DNA from: Enterobacter vonholyi
Lineage (GTDB): Bacteria; Pseudomonadota; Gammaproteobacteria; Enterobacterales; Enterobacteriaceae
Reading direction: 5' to 3'
NCBI RefSeq assembly: GCF_008364555.1
Contig: NZ_VTUC01000002.1
Coordinates: 339,847-403,846 of the forward strand
DNA length: 64,000 bases
Program-made: the position numbers and the translations under genes
The notes under the pieces: model-generated
What the model saw: the letters and a program-made list of their open reading frames with translations, nothing else
Told to the model about the DNA's origin: nothing
The model's database searches: none
In this document: one piece after another, positions 56,025 to 64,000 of the stretch
Position numbering within the stretch: position 1 is the first letter of the stretch
Layout of the letters: every line of letters starts with the position of its first letter

Positions 56025-57047
56025 ATGAAAAAAATGTTGCGCTTTGTCCTTATCCTCATCGTCGCGCTGGGCATCGCTGGCGGAGCAGGCGTATGGAAAG
56101 TACGCCAGCTGGCGGACAGCAAGATCCTGGTTAAAGACGAAACGATCTTTACCCTGAAAGCGGGAACCGGCCGTCAGGCGCTTGGGGAACAGCTCTATGG
56201 CGACAAGATTATTAATCGTCCGCGGGTATTCCAGTGGCTATTGCGCGTGGAGCCTGAGCTGTCACATTTCAAAGCCGGCACCTATCGCTTTACGCCAGGA
56301 ATGACCGTCAGAGAGATGCTGCAGCTGCTCGAAAGCGGCAAAGAAGCCCAGTTCCCTCTGCGATTTGTGGAAGGGATGCGCCTGAGCGATTACCTTAAAC
56401 AGCTGCGCGATGCGCCGTATATCAAACATACGTTAAAAGACGATAGCTATCAGACGGTAGCAGAAGCGCTGAAGCTTGAGCATCCGGAATGGGTGGAAGG
56501 CTGGTTCTGGCCAGACACCTGGATGTACACGGCAGGCACGACCGATGTGGCCATCCTTAAGCGGGCGTACAAAAAAATGGTCGCCGCAGTGGATGCCGCC
56601 TGGCAGGGGCGAATGGAAGGATTGCCTTACAGCGATCAGAACCAGTTCGTAACCATGGCCTCGATCATTGAGAAAGAGACCGCCGTTGCCGCCGAGCGCG
56701 ATCGGGTGGCGTCGGTGTTTATCAACCGCCTGCGTATCGGCATGCGTCTGCAAACCGATCCTACCGTTATCTACGGCATGGGCGAGAGCTACGCCGGCAA
56801 GATCTCACGAAAAGATCTGGAGACGCCAACGGCGTATAATACCTACGTGATTAGCGGTTTACCGCCAGGCCCGATTGCCACGCCGAGCGAGGCGTCGCTA
56901 AAAGCAGCCGCGCATCCGGCTAAAACACCGTATCTCTATTTTGTGGCTGATGGAAAAGGGGGGCACACCTTTAACACCAACCTTGCCAGCCACAACCGCT
57001 CTGTTCAGGACTATCTGAAGGCACTTAAGGAAAAAAATGCGCAGTAA
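56025..57047 (+). CDS. mltG: endolytic murein transglycosylase MltG
   Basis: A 340-residue inner-membrane protein with one N-terminal membrane helix (about 5-23) and a YceG domain. The catalytic glutamate is Glu218 in [15 protein letters not shown]. It is thought to end nascent glycan strands. It starts two bases after pabC and overlaps tmk by 11 bases, so these genes are coupled. Confidence 0.96.
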   Translation: MKKMLRFVLILIVALGIAGGAGVWKVRQLADSKILVKDETIFTLKAGTGRQALGEQLYGDKIINRPRVFQWLLRVEPELSHFKAGTYRFTPGMTVREMLQLLESGKEAQFPLRFVEGMRLSDYLKQLRDAPYIKHTLKDDSYQTVAEALKLEHPEWVEGWFWPDTWMYTAGTTDVAILKRAYKKMVAAVDAAWQGRMEGLPYSDQNQFVTMASIIEKETAVAAERDRVASVFINRLRIGMRLQTDPTVIYGMGESYAGKISRKDLETPTAYNTYVISGLPPGPIATPSEASLKAAAHPAKTPYLYFVADGKGGHTFNTNLASHNRSVQDYLKALKEKNAQ

Positions 57048-57678
57048 ATACATTGTCATTGAGGGACTTGAAGGGGCGGGTAAAACCACTGCCCGCAACG
57101 TGGTAGTGGATACGCTCAAATCACTTGGCGTGGCGGACATGGTGTTTACCCGTGAGCCGGGCGGCACGCAGCTGGCTGAAAAGCTGCGCTGCCTGGTGCT
57201 GGATATTAAATCCGTCGGCGACGAAGTTATCACTGACAAAGCCGAAGTGCTGATGTTCTACGCGGCGCGCGTGCAGCTGGTTGAGACGGTGATCAAACCC
57301 GCCCTGGCCGAGGGTAAGTGGGTGATCGGTGACCGTCACGATCTGTCGACTCAGGCGTATCAGGGCGGCGGACGCGGCATCGACCAGACCATGCTGGCAA
57401 CGCTGCGTAATGCCGTACTGGGAGATTTTCGCCCCGACCTGACGCTCTATCTGGATGTAACCCCGGAAGTGGGCCTCAAGCGTGCCCGCGCGCGCGGCGA
57501 GCTGGACCGCATAGAACAAGAGTCGTTTGATTTCTTTAACCGCACCCGTGCGCGCTATCTTGAACTGGCCGCACAGGACAGCTCAATTTGTACCATCGAT
57601 GCGACGCAATCCCTGGACGACGTCACGCGTGACATTCAGCAAACCGTGACGCAGTGGATGCAGGAGCAGCAGGCATGA
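57037..57678 (+). CDS. tmk: thymidylate kinase
   Basis: A 213-residue dTMP kinase. The P loop is [12 protein letters not shown] (about 10-21), TREPGGT is the TMP-binding loop, and [17 protein letters not shown] carries the conserved DR(Y/H) motif, with the LID region [12 protein letters not shown]. Its start lies inside mltG and its stop overlaps the holB start (ATGA). Confidence 0.97.
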   Translation: MRSKYIVIEGLEGAGKTTARNVVVDTLKSLGVADMVFTREPGGTQLAEKLRCLVLDIKSVGDEVITDKAEVLMFYAARVQLVETVIKPALAEGKWVIGDRHDLSTQAYQGGGRGIDQTMLATLRNAVLGDFRPDLTLYLDVTPEVGLKRARARGELDRIEQESFDFFNRTRARYLELAAQDSSICTIDATQSLDDVTRDIQQTVTQWMQEQQA

Positions 57679-58679
57679 AATGGTATCCATGGTTGCGCCC
57701 GCACTTTGAACAGCTGATCGGCAGCTATCAGGCGGGGCGGGGGCATCATGCGTTACTGATTCAGGCATTGCCGGGAATGGGCGATGACGCGTTGATTTAT
57801 GCCATCACCCGTTTTCTGATGTGCCAGCAGCCGGAAGGGCATAAGAGCTGCGGCAAATGCCGCGGCTGCCAGCTGATGCAGGCGGGTACACATCCTGACT
57901 ACTACACCCTTGAGCCTGAGAAGGGTAAAAGCGCGCTGGGTATCGATGCCGTGCGGGAAGTCAGTGAAAAATTGTATGAACACGCGCGGCTGGGCGGCGC
58001 TAAAGTGGTCTGGCTTAAAGACGCCACGCAGCTGACCGAGGCGGCCGCTAATGCCCTGCTGAAAACCCTGGAAGAGCCACCGGTGAAAACGTGGTTTTTC
58101 CTCTCGTGCCGCGATCCGGGACGATTACTGGCGACGCTGCGTAGCCGCTGTCGTCTTCATCACCTTGCGGTTCCTCAGGAATCGTGGGCGCTGAGCTGGC
58201 TGGAACGAGAGGTGACAACGTCACCTGAGAGCGCGCTGTCCGCCTTGCGCCTGAGCAGCGGCGCGCCTGCGGCGGCGCTGGCATTACTGCAGCCTGACGT
58301 CTGGTCAGAGCGAGAAACGCTCTGCCGTGCCATCGAAACGGCACTGAATAACCACGACTGGCTAAGTTTACTGCCTGCGCTTAACAGCGAGCGGGCCGTT
58401 GATCGGCTGCACTGGCTGGCCTCCTTGCTGCTGGATGCGCTCAAAATCCAGCAAGGGGCAACGCTTCTAACCAACCCGGATGCGTGGGCGCTGGTGAATA
58501 CGCTGGCGAACCGCCTCTCAGGGACGGTTCTTCACGCTATGCTTCATGAAATTTGCCAAAGCCGTGAACAGCTTTTAACCGTGACGGGGCTTAATCGCGA
58601 GCTTTTACTGACCGACCAGTTACTGCGTATCGAACATTACCTGCAACCCGGCGTCACACCGCCTGTTTCCCATCTCTGA
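57675..58679 (+). CDS. holB: DNA polymerase III delta' subunit
   Basis: A 334-residue clamp-loader subunit. The zinc module is visible as four cysteines in FLMCQQPEG and SCGKCRGC. A degenerate P loop ([11 protein letters not shown]) replaces the ATP-binding site as in all delta' proteins, and SRC (LRSRCRLH) is the sensor motif. MKWYPW at 57675 overlaps the tmk stop in an ATGA; the frame is open seven codons further up, inside tmk. Confidence 0.96.
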   Translation: MKWYPWLRPHFEQLIGSYQAGRGHHALLIQALPGMGDDALIYAITRFLMCQQPEGHKSCGKCRGCQLMQAGTHPDYYTLEPEKGKSALGIDAVREVSEKLYEHARLGGAKVVWLKDATQLTEAAANALLKTLEEPPVKTWFFLSCRDPGRLLATLRSRCRLHHLAVPQESWALSWLEREVTTSPESALSALRLSSGAPAAALALLQPDVWSERETLCRAIETALNNHDWLSLLPALNSERAVDRLHWLASLLLDALKIQQGATLLTNPDAWALVNTLANRLSGTVLHAMLHEICQSREQLLTVTGLNRELLLTDQLLRIEHYLQPGVTPPVSHL

Positions 58680-58689
58680 GAGAGACATT

Positions 58690-59484
58690 ATGTTTTTAGT
58701 CGACTCACACTGCCATCTTGATGGCCTGGATTATCAATCCCTGCATAAAAACGTGGATGACGTGCTGGCAAAAGCCGCTGCCCGCGATGTGAAATTTTGC
58801 CTTGCGGTGGCGACGACGCTGCCGGGCTATCGCTCCATGCGTGAGCTGGTGGGCGTTCGCGATAACGTGGTGTTCTCCTGCGGCGTGCACCCGTTGAATC
58901 AGGACGAGGTCTACGACGTTGAGGATCTTCGCCGCCTGGCAGCAGAAGAGGGCGTGGTGGCGATGGGCGAAACCGGGCTGGACTATTTTTACACGCCGGA
59001 AACCAAATCTCGCCAGCAGGAGTCCTTCCGCAACCATATTCGCATTGGCCGTGAACTTAATAAGCCGGTTATCGTCCACACCCGCGATGCACGTGCGGAT
59101 ACGCTGGCGATCCTCCGGGAAGAAAACGTGACGGATTGCGGTGGCGTACTACACTGTTTCACAGAAGACAGAGAAACGGCGGGTAAACTGCTTGATTTGG
59201 GATTTTATATCTCGTTTTCGGGGATCGTGACGTTCCGTAACGCTGAGCAGCTCCGGGATGCCGCGCGTTATGTTCCGCTCGATCGCATTCTGGTGGAGAC
59301 AGACTCTCCGTATTTGGCCCCGGTACCGCATCGCGGTAAAGAAAACCAACCGGCGATGACGCGAGACGTGGCCGAGTACATGGCCGTACTGAAGGGCGTC
59401 AGCATCGATGAGCTGGCCCGCGTGACGACGGAAAACTTCTCCGCGCTGTTCCATATTGACCCCGCCCGCCTGCAATCTGTCTGA
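58690..59484 (+). CDS. ycfH: TatD-family metal-dependent hydrolase YcfH
   Basis: A 264-residue putative DNase/hydrolase with TIM-barrel metal motifs: DSHCHLD at the N-terminus, GETGLDYFY, VHTRDA, LHCFTED and VETDSPYLAP. The E. coli homologue is poorly studied; TatD relatives have 3'-5' exonuclease activity. It is the last gene of the pabC-ycfH run, 10 bases from holB. Confidence 0.95.
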   Translation: MFLVDSHCHLDGLDYQSLHKNVDDVLAKAAARDVKFCLAVATTLPGYRSMRELVGVRDNVVFSCGVHPLNQDEVYDVEDLRRLAAEEGVVAMGETGLDYFYTPETKSRQQESFRNHIRIGRELNKPVIVHTRDARADTLAILREENVTDCGGVLHCFTEDRETAGKLLDLGFYISFSGIVTFRNAEQLRDAARYVPLDRILVETDSPYLAPVPHRGKENQPAMTRDVAEYMAVLKGVSIDELARVTTENFSALFHIDPARLQSV

Positions 59485-59533
59485 TACACCTGTTTTTTTT
59501 AGGCTCGTAATTAATAAGTAAAGCGAGTAAAGT

Positions 59534-59568
59534 TCACCGCCTCATTTGGGGCGGTGAGGATGTTTTTA
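59534..59568 (+). terminator. possible terminator of ycfH
   Basis: A CACCGCC / GGCGGTG stem with an 8-base loop is followed, after AGGATG, by TTTTT. It is about 50 bases past the ycfH stop and ahead of the ptsG promoter sites. Confidence 0.6.
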
Positions 59569-59629
59569 GACACATCCGGACATGCTTTTTGTAAATAACT
59601 GAAAGTTTTTCGACCGCCTTAAGCTGAAA

Positions 59630-59645
59630 CGTGATAGCCGTCAAA
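59630..59645 (+). promoter_or_regulatory. CRP site of ptsG
   Basis: CGTGA, six bases, then TCAAA lies 16 bases before the Mlc box. The wider sequence GAAACGTGATAGCCGTCAAA is the same as remembered for the E. coli ptsG CRP site near -40. Confidence 0.8.
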
Positions 59646-59660
59646 CAAACTCAGAGGGAA

Positions 59661-59684
59661 TTATTTTACTCTGTGTAATAAATA
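59661..59684 (+). promoter_or_regulatory. Mlc operator at ptsG P1
   Basis: TTATTTTACTCTGTGTAATA followed by AATA keeps the E. coli Mlc operator that overlaps the ptsG P1 start site. In E. coli, glucose uptake titrates Mlc to unphosphorylated PtsG and relieves repression. A second upstream Mlc site was not resolved in 59485-59620. Confidence 0.85.
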
Positions 59685-59753
59685 AAGGGCGCTTAGATGT
59701 CCTGTCCACGGCACGGTACTCCCCCCGGGCCAATGCGTGAAAGCGTAAAAAAA

Positions 59754-59773
59754 GCACAAATACTCAGGAGCAC
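59754..59773 (+). promoter_or_regulatory. SgrS base-pairing region in ptsG leader
   Basis: GCACAAATACTCAGGAGCAC contains the ptsG ribosome-binding site and is complementary to the conserved SgrS seed region. It differs from E. coli only inside the CCC/AAA stretch. Pairing would block initiation and call in RNase E during glucose-phosphate stress. Confidence 0.8.
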
Positions 59774-59781
59774 TCTCAATT

Positions 59782-61215
59782 ATGTTTAAGAATGCATTTG
59801 CTAACCTGCAAAAGGTCGGTAAATCGCTGATGCTGCCAGTATCCGTACTGCCTATCGCAGGTATCCTGCTGGGTGTCGGTTCTGCTAACTTCAGCTGGCT
59901 GCCAGCCGTAGTGTCCCACGTGATGGCCGAAGCAGGCGGTTCTGTCTTTGCTAACATGCCACTGATCTTCGCGATCGGTGTGGCTCTGGGCTTCACCAAT
60001 AACGACGGCGTTTCTGCGCTGGCTGCAGTGGTTGCCTACGGCATCATGGTGAAAACCATGGCTGTGGTTGCGCCGCTGGTTCTGCATTTACCGGCAGAAG
60101 AGATCGCCGCGAAACACCTGGCAGACACCGGTGTTCTGGGCGGTATCATCTCCGGTGCGATTGCAGCGTATATGTTTAACCGCTTCTATCGCATCAAGCT
60201 GCCTGAGTATCTGGGCTTCTTTGCGGGCAAGCGTTTCGTTCCGATCATTTCTGGTCTGGCAGCGATTTTCACTGGCGTGATCCTGTCCTTCATCTGGCCA
60301 CCAATTGGCTCTGCTATCCAGACCTTCTCTCAGTGGGCTGCTTACCAGAACCCGGTCGTGGCGTTTGGTATCTACGGCTTCATCGAGCGTTGCCTGGTGC
60401 CATTCGGTCTGCACCACATCTGGAACGTTCCTTTCCAGATGCAGATTGGTGAATTCACCAACGCAGCAGGCCAGGTATTCCACGGCGATATCCCACGTTA
60501 CATGGCGGGCGACCCAACTGCAGGTAAACTGTCTGGTGGCTTCCTGTTCAAAATGTACGGTCTGCCAGCAGCGGCGATTGCTATCTGGCACTCTGCTAAG
60601 CCAGAGAACCGTGCAAAAGTGGGCGGTATCATGATCTCCGCAGCGCTGACCTCGTTCCTGACCGGTATCACCGAGCCGATCGAGTTCTCCTTCATGTTCG
60701 TTGCGCCGATCCTGTACGTTATCCACGCGATTCTGGCGGGCCTGGCGTTCCCAATCTGTATCCTGCTGGGTATGCGTGACGGTACGTCCTTCTCTCACGG
60801 CCTGATCGACTTCATCGTTCTGTCCGGTAACAGCAGCAAACTGTGGCTGTTCCCTATCGTGGGTGCGTGCTATGCCGTTGTTTACTACACCATCTTCCGC
60901 GTGCTGATTAAAGCACTGGACCTGAAAACTCCGGGTCGTGAAGATGCGACAGAAGACAGCAAAGCTGGCGCTACCAGCGAAATGGCTCCGGCACTGGTCG
61001 CAGCGTTCGGCGGTAAAGAGAACATCACTAACCTGGACGCGTGCATCACTCGTCTGCGTGTGAGCGTTGCCGACGTAGCGAAAGTAGACCAGCCGGGTCT
61101 GAAAAAACTGGGCGCAGCGGGCGTAGTTGTTGCAGGTTCTGGTGTACAGGCAATCTTCGGTACCAAATCCGATAACCTGAAAACCGAAATGGATGAGTAC
61201 ATCCGCAGCAACTAA
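59782..61215 (+). CDS. ptsG: PTS glucose-specific EIICB component
   Basis: A 477-residue glucose transporter. The EIIC membrane domain (about 1-385) holds the sugar-site segment [12 protein letters not shown]; a linker leads to the EIIB domain with phosphorylated Cys421 in [11 protein letters not shown]. Length and sequence match E. coli PtsG. Regulation by CRP, Mlc and SgrS can be read upstream. A strong terminator follows. Confidence 0.99.
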   Translation: MFKNAFANLQKVGKSLMLPVSVLPIAGILLGVGSANFSWLPAVVSHVMAEAGGSVFANMPLIFAIGVALGFTNNDGVSALAAVVAYGIMVKTMAVVAPLVLHLPAEEIAAKHLADTGVLGGIISGAIAAYMFNRFYRIKLPEYLGFFAGKRFVPIISGLAAIFTGVILSFIWPPIGSAIQTFSQWAAYQNPVVAFGIYGFIERCLVPFGLHHIWNVPFQMQIGEFTNAAGQVFHGDIPRYMAGDPTAGKLSGGFLFKMYGLPAAAIAIWHSAKPENRAKVGGIMISAALTSFLTGITEPIEFSFMFVAPILYVIHAILAGLAFPICILLGMRDGTSFSHGLIDFIVLSGNSSKLWLFPIVGACYAVVYYTIFRVLIKALDLKTPGREDATEDSKAGATSEMAPALVAAFGGKENITNLDACITRLRVSVADVAKVDQPGLKKLGAAGVVVAGSGVQAIFGTKSDNLKTEMDEYIRSN

Positions 61216-61234
61216 GTTGTGACCTGGGGAGACT

Positions 61235-61261
61235 AAGGCAGCCGAATGGCTGCCTTTTTTA
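61235..61261 (+). terminator. terminator of ptsG
   Basis: An AAGGCAGCC / GGCTGCCTT stem with a GAAT loop and six T lies about 20 bases after the stop. The following 61262-61462 holds no recognised gene; E. coli has fhuE here. Confidence 0.93.
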
Positions 61262-61462
61262 TTTGTGTCTTAAAAAACGCCACTGAGGCACAAGAGCGGT
61301 CACTCTTCAGTCAGCTGATGAACATTCAGGAAAGAAATCGAGGGAGGAGGTTGAAAGGACAGGAGAAACTCGCTCATACTCTTGCATTGTGTCACACACC
61401 GATCCCGGGAGTGTGTTTACAGCGGACGCATTGCGCCAGATTAAACAAAAAAGGAAAAGGTC

Positions 61463-61822
61463 ATGGCTGAAGAAACGATTTTCAGTAAAATTATCCGCCG
61501 CGAAATTCCGTCGGATATCGTCTATCAGGATGAACTGGTGACGGCTTTCCGGGACATTTCCCCTCAGGCCCCGACGCACATCCTTATTATTCCCAATATT
61601 CTGATTCCGACTGTAAACGACGTAAAAACCGAGCATGAAGTGGCGTTAGGTCGTATGCTGACGGTGGCCGCGAAAATCGCTGAACAGGAAGGCATTGCAC
61701 AAGACGGTTATCGTCTGATCATGAACTGCAACCGTCACGGTGGCCAGGAAGTTTATCATATTCACATGCATCTGCTGGGTGGACGTCCTCTGGGACCGAT
61801 GCTGGCACATAAAGGTCTTTGA
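61463..61822 (+). CDS. hinT: purine nucleoside phosphoramidase HinT
   Basis: A 119-residue HIT-family hydrolase of AMP-lysine and related phosphoramidates. The histidine triad is in [13 protein letters not shown] near the C-terminus, and the N-terminus [18 protein letters not shown] is family-typical. AAAAGG precedes the ATG. It starts a hinT-ycfL-lpoB-thiK-nagZ run. Confidence 0.97.
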   Translation: MAEETIFSKIIRREIPSDIVYQDELVTAFRDISPQAPTHILIIPNILIPTVNDVKTEHEVALGRMLTVAAKIAEQEGIAQDGYRLIMNCNRHGGQEVYHIHMHLLGGRPLGPMLAHKGL

Positions 61823-61823
61823 C

Positions 61824-62198
61824 ATGCTTAAAGGGCGTATTGCAGCGCTGATAATGACGATGATGATTGTTGGGTGTAGCTCACGCCCGGCGATCCCCGT
61901 GAATGATGAACAGACGCTGGTCATGGAATCCTCCGTGCTTGCCGCGGGCATCACTGCGCAACAGCCCGCGTTGACTATCAGTGAAATCAACTCATCTGCC
62001 TCCTCTACGCTCTTTAATGAAAGACATGAGCCCGTGACGGTCCACTACCGTTTTTTCTGGTATGACGTAAGAGGTCTTGAAATGCATCCGCTGGAGGCGC
62101 CTCGCAGCGTCACGATTCCGGCCAGGTCGTCGGTAACGCTCTATGGCAGCGCCAACTATCTGGGTGCACATAAGGTGAGACTTTATCTTTATCTCTGA
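61824..62198 (+). CDS. ycfL: DUF1425 lipoprotein YcfL
   Basis: A 124-residue lipoprotein with a short signal and lipobox MIVGC (Cys near residue 18), then a beta-rich DUF1425 body (HYRFFWYDVRGLEMHP, GSANYLGAHKVRLYL). The function is unknown. MLKGRIAAL at 61824, one base after the hinT stop, matches E. coli YcfL; the frame is open further upstream inside hinT. Confidence 0.92.
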   Translation: MLKGRIAALIMTMMIVGCSSRPAIPVNDEQTLVMESSVLAAGITAQQPALTISEINSSASSTLFNERHEPVTVHYRFFWYDVRGLEMHPLEAPRSVTIPARSSVTLYGSANYLGAHKVRLYLYL

Positions 62199-62208
62199 GG
62201 GGTGAACC

Positions 62209-62836
62209 TTGATTAAAAATTTGAGCCGCTATGCGCTCGTGACAGCTTTCGCTCTGTTCCTGGCAGGGTGTGTGACCCGAACTGAACAGCCAGCGCCTGT
62301 GGAAGAGGCGAAACCGGGCACTGAACAGCCGACGCCGCCAACGCAGCAGCAGCCAACCGTGCCGTCTGTGCCGTCTATTCCGTCACAGCCAGGCCCGATT
62401 GAACATCCGGACCAGACGTCGCAACCCACGCCGCGCGTGCGTCATTACGACTGGAACGGCGCAATGCAGCCCATGGTCGGCAAAATGCTGCAGGCACAGG
62501 GCGTGACGGCAGGTAGCGTGTTGCTGGTTGATAGCGTGAACAACCGTACCAACGGTTCGCTGAATGCGGGTGAAGCGACGGAAACACTGCGCAATGCCCT
62601 GGCAAACAACGGTAAGTTTACGCTGGTCTCGGCTCAACAGCTCGCGGTAGCCAAACAGCAGCTGGGCCTTTCGCCGCAGGATAGCCTCGGTACCCGCAGC
62701 AAGGCGATCGGTATTGCCCGTAACGTTGGCGCACAGTATGTGCTTTACTCTAACGCCACCGGTAACGTGAATACACCAGCCCTGCAGATGCAGCTGATGC
62801 TGGTTCAGACAGGCGAAATTATCTGGTCAGGTAAAG

Positions 62837-62856
<20 letters not shown>
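62209..62856 (+). CDS. lpoB: outer-membrane lipoprotein activator of PBP1b
   Basis: A 215-residue lipoprotein that stimulates PBP1b. The lipobox is LFLAGC (Cys near residue 20), followed by a disordered Pro/Gln-rich stretch (about 25-72) that lets it span the periplasm, and a globular domain ([30 protein letters not shown]). It begins with TTG at 62209, with GAGGGGTG as ribosome-binding site. The 3' end overlaps thiK by 20 bases. Confidence 0.95.

Positions 62857-64000
<1,144 letters not shown>

Overview
The window is ordinary chromosome of an enteric gammaproteobacterium. Gene content, order and protein sequence match the serX/ghrA to nagZ interval of Escherichia coli, with differences of the kind seen in Enterobacter, Lelliottia or Leclercia (moderate GC, no clsC, grxB or fhuE at their E. 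coli positions, and an extra transporter/regulator pair between flgL and rne). The genus is inferred from remembered protein sequences, not from a search. There is no prophage, IS element, CRISPR array or integron.

Layout. 1-3250: end of a tRNA-Ser(GGA) gene, ghrA, ycdXY, ycdZ. 3262-8197: curli locus, csgDEFG on the minus strand and csgBAC plus ymdA on the plus strand, separated by a 765-bp control region. 8305-14349: ymdB and the osmoregulated periplasmic glucan genes opgC and opgGH. 14434-25413: small envelope, stress and metabolic genes (yceK, msyB, mdtG, lpxL, trhO, yceIJ, the tiny yceO, solA, bssS, dinI, pyrC, yceB, mdtH). 25650-29485: rimJ, yceH, mviM, murJ. 29545-41152: flagellar cluster, flgAMN minus and flgBCDEFGHIJKL plus, with readable FlhDC and sigma-28 control sites. 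41151-43440: accessory MFS transporter and divergent LysR regulator. 43462-59484: rne, rluC, yceF, then the yceD-rpmF-plsX-fabHDG-acpP-fabF-pabC-mltG-tmk-holB-ycfH lipid, wall and replication cluster. 59630-64000: ptsG with its CRP, Mlc and SgrS control elements, hinT, ycfL, lpoB, thiK and the 5' part of nagZ.

How the parts work together. Curli genes make, export and nucleate an amyloid fibre under CsgD, and a consensus CsgD box sits before csgBA. The flg genes make the rod, hook, rings and junction of the flagellum under FlhDC, followed by FliA/FlgM timing. The fab/plsX cluster supplies acyl-ACP and phosphatidic acid precursors beside wall genes (mltG, lpoB, murJ, nagZ). ptsG is set up for the usual glucose control by CRP, Mlc and the small RNA SgrS.

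I found no clearly undescribed system. The most useful observations are the lineage-specific gene losses and gain, a perfect 21-bp operator-like palindrome at the LysR start, a His-Gly-rich N-terminus on CsgA, a hairpin burying the mdtH ribosome-binding site, a near-leaderless yceD promoter, a strong hairpin inside csgBAC, and a probable FlgO-type small RNA after flgL.
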